Source: Spisula solida (Eukaryota > Mollusca > Bivalvia > Venerida > Mactridae). From it: a stretch of DNA of 64,000 nt. Under the pieces are notes generated by a model, which had not been told where the DNA came from, made no database searches, and saw nothing but the letters and a program-made list of their open reading frames with translations. The stretch covers positions 34,242,760 to 34,306,759 of the forward strand of contig OX365947.1 of the NCBI GenBank assembly GCA_947247005.1, written 5' to 3'. The translations under genes were made by a program, and so were the position numbers. Numbering within the stretch: position 1 is the first letter of the stretch; every line of letters starts with the position of its first letter. Of the stretch, positions 63,001 through 64,000 are shown in pieces.

Positions 63001-63122
63001 GTTGTTAATCAGTTTTACTTTGTTTTTTTCAGTGTATCCGCAAGTGGTTTCAGGAACAGAGCACTTGTCCAAATTGTCGAGTTCATACTTTACTCTCCGA
63101 TGATTTCCCCTCTCTTGGATAA
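16571..63122 (+). CDS. TTC3: TTC3-like E3 ubiquitin-protein ligase, complete coding region (37 exons, ~2000 aa)
   Basis: Thirty-seven exons were joined by GT-AG signals and reading phase. They run from ATG at 16571 (in-frame TGA upstream at 16553) to TAA at 63120-63122; exon coordinates are given in the block entries below. Order: acidic N-terminus, TPR repeats (~204-329), a second conserved helical block (~460-567), a Cys/His-rich module (~568-671), a basic linker, the block starting at exon 27 (GPL...FFPEE-like: ELEVFPPEAIDKIKQVGGLG), coiled coils (~1522-1690), a Pro-rich segment, and a terminal RING-H2. Length and order match vertebrate TTC3 (about 2025 aa), which ubiquitinates phosphorylated Akt. 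DZIP3 shares the C-terminal part but lacks this TPR layout. Exon 3's donor is ambiguous, and exon 25 has an apparent 2-bp frame error. Two AATAAA signals follow the stop. Confidence 0.92.
17210..17300 (+). repeat. Diverged SINE-related fragment in TTC3 intron 1
   Basis: Words such as GAAGCCAGAGGTCATTGGCC and GACTGTCTCAG resemble the 3' half of the SINE at 31622-32270 and the fragment at 54185-54300. No tRNA head is visible. Confidence 0.4.
17922..19258. repeat. Tandem hairpin array bounded by inverted repeats (TTC3 intron 2)
   Basis: The outer ends are inverted copies: ATACCGGTGTAACAGTCCAG at left and CTGACTGCTACACCGGTAT at right. Next come blocks of TTTTTTCCCCGGGGAAAAAA with GACTAGTC spacers. 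The interior (about 18200-18800) has nine to ten copies of a ~60-bp unit, each with GGGGGAAGAAACTGACTAGT paired to ACTAGTC...TTTCCCCC, i.e. each unit is itself a hairpin, separated by CATACTTGTAAAC-type spacers and GAACAGAG. No open frame. It is probably a non-autonomous inverted-repeat element whose core expanded, or a foldback transposon. Confidence 0.8.
21289..23185 (+). CDS. TTC3: TTC3 exons 7-10: TPR domain
   Basis: Exons 21289-21392, 21955-22017, 22483-22537 and 23029-23185 (residues ~204-329). The translation shows TPR consensus spacing: KKQGNEYFKSEKFNEALKSY, then YYGNRAQAYISVKKF, then EALADGRRAITIKPDFAK, and GHYRYALAFHGLGQLEKAI. The G8, Y11, A20, N6 and P32-type positions expected of TPR helices are present. 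In TTC3 this domain is the substrate/partner-binding part. Human TTC3 has the directly comparable KGHYRY motif. Confidence 0.93.
21430..21573. mobile_element. Small TIR element (MITE), copy 1, with GATAG target duplication
   Basis: Begins CAGGCCTCAACAAAT and ends ATTTATTGAGGCCTG. GATAG flanks both sides (21425-21429 and 21574-21578), a clean 5-bp target duplication. The internal sequence CTCGTCCTGCAAAATAGAC recurs in the neighbouring copy. Confidence 0.85.
21666..21808. mobile_element. Small TIR element (MITE), copy 2, opposite orientation
   Basis: The reverse complement of this segment matches copy 1 along most of its length (for example AATATTTTTAAAAGCACT and TATAGACAAAGAAGAAAAC). The ends are more diverged (CAGGCCTTGATAAAT / ATTTGTCGAGGCATG). 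No target duplication is obvious. Confidence 0.8.
22185..22410. repeat. Dispersed repeat, copy 1 (second copy at 46396-46655)
   Basis: Shares CTTTTCTACAGAAAATAAAA, TGATGAAA..ATTCAAA, GTTATGGCCAT-like, CAATGTTTG and TTATTTTCAG.ATTTG..ATTATGCC in the same order with the segment in intron 26. It also has weaker similarity to the TIR family at 43782-44057. Non-coding. Confidence 0.65.
22700..22840 (-). repeat. tRNA-derived SINE, family 2, in TTC3 intron 9
   Basis: On the minus strand: TCCGTAGCTCAGTGGTTAGAG (A box), GACCCGGGTTTAAAT (B box), then GTGGAGGCA and the body words ATGCCTGCCATATTTCAGC and ACTGGCAAATAAAGCTATGC. The copy at 34076-34216 has the same head and body, so this is a family and not a tRNA gene. 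Confidence 0.82.
23735..28906 (+). CDS. TTC3: TTC3 exons 11-15: basic/low-complexity linker
   Basis: Exons 23735-23822, 24399-24441, 27316-27351, 28394-28441 and 28733-28906. Exons 12-14 are very small (43, 36 and 48 bp) and encode Ser/Lys-rich low-complexity sequence (KKAKSR, RKNKSKTSV). Exon 15 returns to ordered sequence (YLAQIYKKSMSNFQLALDVI). All junctions keep frame. The micro-exons of 36 and 48 bp are multiples of three, so they could be skipped without frame loss. Confidence 0.87.
24080..24240. repeat. Dispersed repeat, two copies (also 43263-43420)
   Basis: Both copies share TTTTATAGGCAA, AAAATGACCCTTC, ACCAAAATCTTGAGGGTCAA and CCCCTACTCCTGAGTCAAAT in order. No terminal repeats identified. 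Non-coding. Confidence 0.75.
25421..27164. mobile_element. Helentron-like non-autonomous element with ~175-bp internal tandem array (intron 12)
   Basis: The left end has ATCTCCACTATTCGTAGAA. The right end has GCTGCGAATAGTGGAG (inverted relative to the left), then a GCTGT...ACAGC hairpin and CTCTTGTTT. The interior has about eight diverged copies of a ~175-bp unit (AAGTTTAGGTACAGGTTTTT, TTGCATACTTGTTCACCATC, GGGGTAGGTAACTCTATCAA, GTGAAATTATGCCCCC). Subterminal inverted repeats, a 3' hairpin and internal repeats match Helentron-associated elements. No Rep/helicase frame is present. Confidence 0.7.
26383..26621. mobile_element. MITE nested in the ~175-bp array, CTCTAA target duplication
   Basis: Ends are CAGAGCAACAGATAAG and CTTATCTGTAGCTCTG. 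CTCTAA occurs immediately on both sides (26377-26382 and 26622-26627); removing the insert rejoins the host repeat (ACCTCTAATATCTTC). It is 239 bp and carries no coding frame. Confidence 0.88.
27496..27517. repeat. Poly-C run
   Basis: An uninterrupted run of 22 cytosines just before a small TIR element. Length may be imprecise because homopolymers are error-prone in sequencing. Confidence 0.8.
27524..27680. mobile_element. Small TIR element (MITE) in intron 13
   Basis: Starts GCAGGCCTAGACACTAAC and ends GTTAGTGTCGAGCCCTGC, near-perfect inverted ends. The interior has internal ACTGGTCC / GGACCAGT symmetry, making most of the element self-complementary. Confidence 0.82.
27681..27918. repeat. 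Fragment of a Helentron-like family (also 44985-45095 and 42945-42995)
   Basis: Starts TTTGATGAGGAGGTATATTGC and CACATGTCGGTC. It ends with GGGGCATACATGTTTTACA, the same 5' and 3' words seen at 44985-45095, where the end reads AAACATCTCTTGTTC. The internal portion resembles the prose-like repeats of other copies. No frame. Confidence 0.6.
28918..28992. repeat. Three copies of a ~30-bp tandem repeat just after exon 15
   Basis: TCATTATCATATGGTAAAAC followed by CTCAA is repeated three times, beginning about a dozen bases past the splice donor. Confidence 0.85.
28989..29118. mobile_element. Small TIR element (MITE) in intron 15
   Basis: CCTCAATAATAAGACCACC at left and GGTGGTCTTATTATTGGGG at right. 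A half copy starts at 41589 (CCTCAATAATAAGGCCAC). Confidence 0.75.
29806..29919. mobile_element. CTGTAAACC-family MITE, truncated copy
   Basis: The right end, AGTATTCGCGAAAGTAAATT then GGTTTACAG, matches the copies at 32272-32394 and 37685-37787. The left end is degraded. Confidence 0.65.
29950..34644 (+). CDS. TTC3: TTC3 exons 16-22: second helical block and Cys/His-rich module
   Basis: Exons 29950-30030, 30776-30894, 31389-31512, 32446-32568, 32924-33022, 33841-33930 and 34574-34644. Exons 16-18 resemble a TPR-like region (VVYYGLGKAYVSLNR, FPDAIEPLQNGYQIA, WPGINQLI). Exons 19-21 match vertebrate TTC3 closely: CKFPPTPDAIC, SDPDFKGYVKLVC, HQTCFKMHK, CITPDCIGAIVKLIV. The ordered Cys/His residues suggest a zinc-binding module of PHD/RING-like spacing; the metal role is inference. 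Confidence 0.93.
31131..31284. mobile_element. TIR element with AATATTGAATACCACCCC ends (copy 1)
   Basis: Starts GGGGTGGTATTCAATATT and ends AATATTGAATACCACCCC, perfect 18-bp inverted ends. The interior is shared with 55079-55228 (for example GGATAAGGACAACTAATCAG). A related element with TTGTGAATACCACCCC ends lies at 60392-60665. Confidence 0.88.
31622..32270 (+). repeat. tRNA-derived SINE (family 1 body) interrupted by a MITE, intron 18
   Basis: Head: GGTGGCACAGTGGTCAAG and a B-box-like GATCGAATCTTG. Then TTTCAGTGTTTCCCACCCAA. After the MITE insertion it resumes with TCGGTGATATACACTTGGCA, CATTAAAGAACC, AGAAAGAGCTAGGG and CATATTCCTTGTAACTTCC. The same blocks in the same order form the SINE around the 29-bp array at 39330-40526 on the other strand. 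Confidence 0.78.
31764..32031. mobile_element. MITE nested in SINE (second copy at 43782-44057)
   Basis: Ends CAGAGATGTCAA / TGACACCCCTG. It shares long interior words with the second copy (AAAATATCTCAAGAAATGGC; TTTAATCTGCTCTGAAGGAT; ACAAACTGAGTTAAT). GGTTA / GGTAA flanks may be an eroded target duplication. Confidence 0.78.
32272..32394. mobile_element. CTGTAAACC-family MITE, intron 18
   Basis: Begins TACTGTAAACCCAGAAATT and ends AAATTGGTTTGCAATA. The interior has the CGCGAA / TTCGCG symmetric words of the family. Confidence 0.75.
33081..33365. mobile_element. MITE in intron 20
   Basis: Left end GGAGCCCGTTGCCTAACCAA and right end TTGGTTAGGCAACAGACTCC are inverted copies. The interior has repeated GCGCT / CACTTGGTAGC words in both orientations. 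A fragment resembling the left end lies at 45549-45600. Confidence 0.85.
34076..34216 (+). repeat. tRNA-derived SINE, family 2, in intron 21
   Basis: Head TCCGTAGCTCAATGATTAGC, B box GACCCGGGTTCAAAACC, GTGGAGGCA, then TATGCCTGCTATATTTCAGC and ACTGGCAAATAAAGGCTATG. It matches the minus-strand copy at 22700-22840. The head is close to a cloverleaf, but acceptor pairing is poor and the shared body shows it is a SINE. Confidence 0.83.
35035..35200 (-). repeat. SINE 3' fragment (family 1), antisense in intron 22
   Basis: On the minus strand: CCCGGAATCCTTGTATCACAC, TCTCTTCCCTCGAA and GGTCATTGGCCATTCTGATA. These align with the 3' half of the SINE flanking the 29-bp array (CCCGGATTCCTTGCATTACA, CTTTTCCCTCAAAGC, ATCATTGGCCAATTAGGCAG). 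The tRNA head is missing. Confidence 0.65.
35497..36235. mobile_element. Possible TIR element of ~740 bp
   Basis: Left end TACAGTAAGATCAGAATAAT, right end (inverted) TACTGTAAAAGCATTTAATT, each followed inward by GCGAGG and AAATTTCGC / AATTTCTAA words with many TTCGCAAA motifs. Similarity is partial; boundaries uncertain. Confidence 0.5.
37058..37200. repeat. TCAGGGAA-rich dispersed repeat (also 62552-62900)
   Basis: Repeated words AAGTCAGGGAAAAATGAA and CAAGGTCAGTGAATTGTCAG. A longer relative in intron 36 has GGTCAGGGAAAAACA and TCAAGGTCACAGACAAGTCA. No frame and no clear ends. Confidence 0.6.
37685..37787. mobile_element. CTGTAAACC-family MITE, complete, TA-flanked
   Basis: CTGTAAACC at 37687 and GGTTTACAG ending at 37785, with TA outside each end. 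It is internally rich in TTCGCG-type words. The 70-bp satellite starts within a few bases of its right end. Confidence 0.82.
37790..38763. repeat. 70-bp satellite, 14 copies, nearly identical
   Basis: The unit contains TATATACCGGTAGTACTAAA, CCCTGTTACAGCCTGTGTTA, CTCAATAAATACATTACAC and TTTTATTG. Copies differ at two visible positions: ACAGCC versus ACATCC, alternating through most of the array, and GTAGTG in copies 1 and 7 only. This gives a dimer pattern and a six-copy (420-bp) higher-order period. The high identity implies recent expansion or homogenisation. Each unit carries an AATAAA in the TTC3 sense direction, inside an intron. Confidence 0.95.
39330..40526 (-). repeat. Family 1 tRNA-derived SINE with expanded core (intron 22)
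   Basis: Minus strand, 5' to 3': tRNA-like head at 40522-40450 (GGTGGCCGAGTGGTAAGCG; CCTGGTTCGAATCTTAGCC), then TTTTCAGTGTTTCCCACCCAA (40430-40405), the 29-bp array, then TTAAAAAACCAAGCAGACTA, TTCGAAAAGAGCTTGGGC and CCCGGATTCCTTGCATTACA. The block order equals the unexpanded SINE at 31622-32270 and the core of the one at 2174-2615. The array lies exactly where their TGTATTGGTGCTATACACTG core sits. Confidence 0.82.
39482..40371 (-). repeat. 29-bp minisatellite, ~31 copies, derived from a SINE core
   Basis: The minus-strand unit is ATGTATTGTGCTATACACCG followed by GGTACGCGC (variants CACATGC, TGCGTAC, CGTGTGC). One copy near 39700 is short. A block of about six variant units appears twice (about 39765-39935 and 40165-40330), a higher-order repeat. 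The unit matches the SINE core at 2331-2355 almost base for base. Since 29 is not divisible by three and the unit lacks stops, long repetitive open frames appear on the minus strand (up to 306 codons); I do not regard them as genes. Confidence 0.93.
43023..46280 (+). CDS. TTC3: TTC3 exons 23-26: Lys-rich linker with an apparent frame error
   Basis: Exons 43023-43114, 44492-44628, 45374-45521 and 46143-46280. Exon 24 uses the acceptor at 44491 (phase 1), not the nearer-looking one at 44472, which would break frame. Exon 25 starts PSKSKKSKKKTKDKSK, matching a Lys-rich stretch of vertebrate TTC3. At 45476-45485 the run GAATGAGAGA forces a frame change: the conserved-looking continuation NSVFSDDEKENRK is two bases out of frame. 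Using a weaker donor at 45526 would keep an open frame with different residues. Exon 26 gives NPFSVPSGLKSEISKFEKSF, matching the vertebrate motif PFAVPDHL. Confidence 0.82.
43263..43420. repeat. Dispersed repeat, second copy of 24080-24240
   Basis: Shares TTTTATAGGCAA, AAAATGACCCTTC, ACCAAAATCTTGAGGGTCAA and CCCCTACTCCTGAGTCAAAT with the copy in intron 11, in the same orientation. Confidence 0.75.
43782..44057. mobile_element. MITE with AGAAAG target duplication, intron 23
   Basis: Starts CAGGGGTGTCAATTTTCCTG and ends TTGACACCCCTG. AGAAAG lies on both sides (43776-43781 and 44058-44063). The interior is shared with 31764-32031. Confidence 0.88.
44117..44440. repeat. 38-41-bp minisatellite ending just before exon 24
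   Basis: Eight copies of a unit containing GAAGTTCTTCAGTATTGAAG and GTATGTTCAGTTATTCTGCT. It alternates GTTCAGTTATTCTGCT and GTTAAGCTTATCTC endings, suggesting a dimer period. It stops about 50 bp before the exon 24 acceptor. GAAGTTCTTC is a short palindrome. Confidence 0.9.
44985..45095. repeat. Short Helentron-like fragment, intron 24
   Basis: Compact version of 27681-27918: TTTGATGAGGGGGTATATTG, CACATGTCGGTCGGTCGGTC, then GGGGGGCATACATGTTTTAC, AAACATCTCTTGTTC. Both ends are kept but the interior is mostly gone. Confidence 0.65.
46396..46655. repeat. Dispersed repeat, second copy of 22185-22410
   Basis: Shares CTTTTCTACAGAAAATAAAA, GATGAAATTCAAAGT, GCTGAATTTAACAATAGAAC and TTATTTTCAGGATTTGGTAT in order. 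Ends GGGGTCATACG / TAGGACCCC may be weak inverted termini. Confidence 0.65.
46963..48928 (+). CDS. TTC3: TTC3 exon 27: giant 1966-bp exon
   Basis: It encodes ~656 residues (about 866-1521). The first ~65 residues are strongly TTC3-like: GPLAISDARVQQELEVFPPE, IDKIKQVGGLGDFLK, KFAVIDDIISLM. A long Ser/Thr-rich disordered stretch follows, then an acidic segment and a Pro-rich patch (PFRPPAPPRMPIPPPVG). The end carries ECQTHIELSDVCTMTDTYEPYK, equivalent to the vertebrate segment just before the coiled coils. Alternation of Ser-rich and charged segments suggests regulation by phosphorylation, which is inference only. Confidence 0.93.
49420..50747. mobile_element. Helentron-like element A with 145-bp units, intron 27
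   Basis: Left end AGCTCACCTGTCACAAAGTG (with a TGTCACAAAGTGACA hairpin), then CGTCCGTC microsatellite. About eight copies of a 145-bp unit follow (AGGTCACAATTTTGACTTAA, AAACTTGGTCACAATGATCA, AAAATCTAGGTCAAGTTCGA, GGGTCAAAAACTAGGTCACA). Right end is ACAGGTGAGCGACC, then the hairpin AGGGCCCTTTGGGCCCT and CTTGTTT. GCTCACCTGT and ACAGGTGAGC are subterminal inverted repeats. No Rep or helicase frame. Confidence 0.75.
50748..51990. mobile_element. Helentron-like element B, abutting A
   Basis: Same ends and 145-bp unit as A, about seven copies. Its AGCTCACC begins directly after A's terminal CTCTTGTTT, with no spacer. The last internal units are more diverged and give way to a short unique stretch before GACAGGTGAGCGACC and the GGGCCC hairpin. 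Confidence 0.75.
52679..53510. mobile_element. Helentron-like element C, intron 27
   Basis: Same ends as A and B, about four copies of the 145-bp unit, and the same 3' unique stretch (ACAATATGAAAACCTTGTAC) as B. B and C therefore share a closer ancestor. It ends CCCTCTTGTT before AAACTACTTG. Confidence 0.75.
54028..56965 (+). CDS. TTC3: TTC3 exons 28-31: coiled-coil region
   Basis: Exons 54028-54167, 55557-55625, 56375-56575 and 56863-56965. The sequence is heptad-rich and highly charged (MERKDLESRTEVYKEEIRKL; QLQRAINAETEILRFRLKNA). It ends with ALDFWNSVSNKSEENIRKIK, which aligns with the SWELFLSNVTKEIEKAK segment of vertebrate TTC3. Probable self-association or scaffold region preceding the RING. 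Confidence 0.92.
54185..54520. repeat. SINE and MITE fragments, intron 28
   Basis: 54190-54300 has AGAAAGAGCTAGGGTAGGAT and GGATTCCTTGTACTATGC, matching the SINE 3' half at 32090-32180. 54410-54520 has TGATTTTCTTGCTTAGCTGA and GCTTTGTGAATATTACCCCAG, matching the right half of the element at 60392-60665. Confidence 0.55.
55079..55228. mobile_element. TIR element, copy 2 of the 31131 family
   Basis: Starts GGGGGTGATATTCAATATTG and ends AATATTAAATACCACACC. The interior words (GGATAGCCAATCATATGGCC; GATTGGTTGTCCTTATCC) match copy 1 in inverted orientation. Confidence 0.8.
56073..56295. mobile_element. MITE in intron 29
   Basis: Starts AAGCCTAGGTCCCACTGAG and ends CTCAGTGGGACCTAGGCTT, perfect 19-bp inverted ends. 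GGCGATGT and ACATCGCC continue the symmetry further inside. It lies about 80 bp before the exon 30 acceptor. Confidence 0.88.
57682..60864 (+). CDS. TTC3: TTC3 exons 32-35: Pro-rich tail and pre-RING helix
   Basis: Exons 57682-57780, 58606-58681, 59269-59593 and 60726-60864. Exons 32-34 are Pro/Met/Gln-rich and likely disordered (PSPPAVPDT; MPFMQPMMHRMPMQNRPPF; PPRPRAPLTVPSRAPLRPLG). Exon 35 encodes an ordered helix pair (LITKLRTSNGGSLSGL, IIQKMNELI), resembling the conserved pre-RING element shared by TTC3 and DZIP3. The acceptor of exon 34 follows a GATT microsatellite. Confidence 0.9.
58064..58325. mobile_element. Short Helentron-like element, intron 32
   Basis: Left end TATACCCCCGCACAACGAG, then a CTGTCTGTCTGTCCG tract. 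Right end GCGGGGGTATATTAGTCTGC, then hairpin-like CTGCCGAATGGCGACAG and CTCTAGTTC. It shows the same architecture (subterminal inverted repeat, hairpin, CTCT-GTT end) as the larger elements but only 260 bp and no tandem array. Confidence 0.65.
59229..59262. repeat. GATT microsatellite beside the exon 34 acceptor
   Basis: GATT repeated about seven times, then TTGAT pentamers, ending six bases before the splice acceptor at 59268. Length changes could affect the polypyrimidine tract. Confidence 0.85.
59618..59990. repeat. 33-34-bp minisatellite after exon 34
   Basis: About eleven copies of CTATGTCCCTGCAGAATATT then AGTGTAAATATGAA. The second half shifts to a shorter variant (CTATGTCACTGTATATTAGT, GTAAAGTATGAA), so two sub-families are arranged in blocks. 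Confidence 0.9.
60392..60665. mobile_element. TIR element with GTGAATACCACCCC end, intron 34
   Basis: Starts GGGTTGGTATTCACAATGCA and ends TGCTTTGTGAATACCACCCC. It is related at its termini to the 31131/55079 family but the interior is different, rich in TTTTAAG words. Confidence 0.75.
61160..61577. mobile_element. MITE with ~40-bp inverted ends, intron 35
   Basis: Starts CAGGGGCCGGGATTACAACG then AATACTTACACCCAGCACTC. Ends GAGTGTTGAGTGTAAGTATT then CGTTGTAATCCCGGCCCCTG. 418 bp, AT-rich interior, no frame. Confidence 0.9.
61838..63122 (+). CDS. TTC3: TTC3 exons 36-37: C-terminal RING-H2 finger
   Basis: Exons 61838-62035 and 63033-63122. The finger is split by an intron exactly between the H-D-Q and the next Cys: CVIC ... 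LECGHIFHDQ | CIRKWFQEQSTCPNC. Ligand order is C3H2C3 (RING-H2), with all eight ligands present. By family it recruits an E2 and transfers ubiquitin. Thirteen residues (RVHTLLSDDFPSL-type) follow before Gly and TAA, so the RING is essentially terminal, as in TTC3/DZIP3. Confidence 0.96.
62552..62900. repeat. TCAGGGAA-rich dispersed repeat, longer copy, intron 36
   Basis: GGGTTCCCACGGTCAGGGAA, CAAGGTCACAGACAAGTCAG, AAAGTCAGGGAATTCTTC, then CTCGCTCGCCTTGCTCGCTC. It is related to 37058-37200. The two GTC.GGGAA clusters (62570-62655 and 62880-62925) bracket an AT-rich interior. Confidence 0.6.
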
Positions 63123-63749
63123 ATTACTGATTTTTAGTCGCATTGAGATTGTGTGTACTATGACTAATTGTGCTGATAATAACGTGATAGTTTAAGTTGT
63201 CTTACAGTTTGTTTAGGATTTAACTGTCATAGGGAAGATCACATGTTCATATGCAAAGTGTACAAGCTAGGCAGTATTTATAATGTTTCTGTTTAGTTGC
63301 TACATCGTATTATAGTTGTTCAAGAATTAAGAAAAAATGAATATGTTCTTGTATTTTATCCTAGAATAAAGTACGGTCACGAGTTCGGGGGCATAGTAGT
63401 TAAATCACAAGTGCTTCGCGTGAGTGATTTAGTGTACAGATCCGAACAAGTGACCATGCTTATAAAGCACAGGTATATATTCATTATTTTGATTCTAACA
63501 TAGTTATAGCCAAAATTCTGCATTCAACAACACATCAAGACATAGTAACCACTGCATGATTTTCTTTCTCGCAACGCTATAAAATTATTTACCATAGCTA
63601 TGTTTTAACAGCAATTCTTGCACACCTTGGTTTTCTCTATTTGTATGGAGCTGAAACTGCTGGTTGTGTAAGAATTTTTTTTATTGATTATGTTAGAATT
63701 TTTTTTCTACAAACTTTTTGCTTGTTTATGAGTTTTGCTTATATATATG

Positions 63750-63897
63750 AATAAAAATCATAAAGAGTAGATGAAGCTTACTGTATAATTGGAGGTTCTA
63801 TATTGTTTTTGTTGAGTTTGATTAGGCTGCTGGCTCTCTATTATTATAGACATGTTACTAGTTACTCATATTTTCATGTATTGATGATCTAAATAAA
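63750..63897 (+). terminator. TTC3 polyadenylation signals
   Basis: Two AATAAA hexamers lie 628 and 770 bp after the stop (63750-63755 and 63892-63897). The second is followed by a T-rich then GT-rich stretch (63900-63935), the usual downstream element, and is the stronger candidate. Alternative 3' UTR ends are possible. Confidence 0.65.
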
Positions 63898-64000
63898 AGT
63901 TTTTTTGTAAATTTGCTTGGTGTACATGTGTGCTTAATTAGTCCCCTACCAGTTTTAAACTATAGGTTTGCCCTCCATCCGTCTGTCCGTCAAATATCTG

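Noticed and set aside
16571..63122. DZIP3 instead of TTC3 as the orthology call
   Set aside because: DZIP3 shares the C-terminal region and RING, but the N-terminal TPR with GHYRY, the CKFPPTPDAIC / DPDFKGYVKL module and ~2000-residue length favour TTC3. A pre-duplication common ortholog remains possible.

Overview
The window looks like nuclear DNA from a bivalve-like mollusc. It is AT-rich and intron-dense, with GT-AG introns of 0.1 to 8 kb. It is packed with repeat types I associate with bivalve genomes: Helitron/Helentron-like elements with internal tandem arrays ending in a hairpin and CTCTTGTT, tRNA-derived SINEs, many small terminal-inverted-repeat (TIR) elements, and a CR1/L2-like LINE. 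The species cannot be named from sequence alone.

Two conserved host genes lie head-to-head about 12.4 kb apart. (1) On the minus strand, positions 1-4145 hold the N-terminal part of GPS2 (G protein pathway suppressor 2, a subunit of the NCoR/SMRT-HDAC3 corepressor complex). Six coding exons are visible and the 3' end runs off the window. (2) On the plus strand, positions 16571-63122 hold a complete TTC3-type E3 ubiquitin ligase gene. I reconstructed 37 coding exons by splice signals and phase, giving about 2000 residues: TPR repeats, a Cys/His-rich module, a conserved block at the start of one 1966-bp exon, coiled coils, a Pro-rich region and a C-terminal RING-H2. Exon 25 carries an apparent 2-bp frame problem.

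The intergenic region holds a full-length-ORF non-LTR retrotransposon (1215 codons, minus strand) with a 2A-like NPGP motif, PHD-like finger, endonuclease and reverse transcriptase. It also holds a 2.1-kb TIR element and a 454-bp element flanked by TA.

The TTC3 introns are dominated by repeats. The most notable are: a 1.3-kb array of short hairpins bounded by inverted repeats (intron 2); a diverged ~175-bp array inside a Helentron-like element, itself hit by a small element with a clean target duplication (intron 12); a 14-copy, nearly identical 70-bp satellite beside a small TA-flanked element (intron 22); a ~31-copy 29-bp minisatellite that appears to have grown from the internal core of a SINE (intron 22); and three related Helentron-like copies with 145-bp units, two of them directly abutting (intron 27).

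No true tRNA, rRNA, CRISPR array or prokaryotic system was found. All conclusions come from manual reading; no alignment or database search was run.
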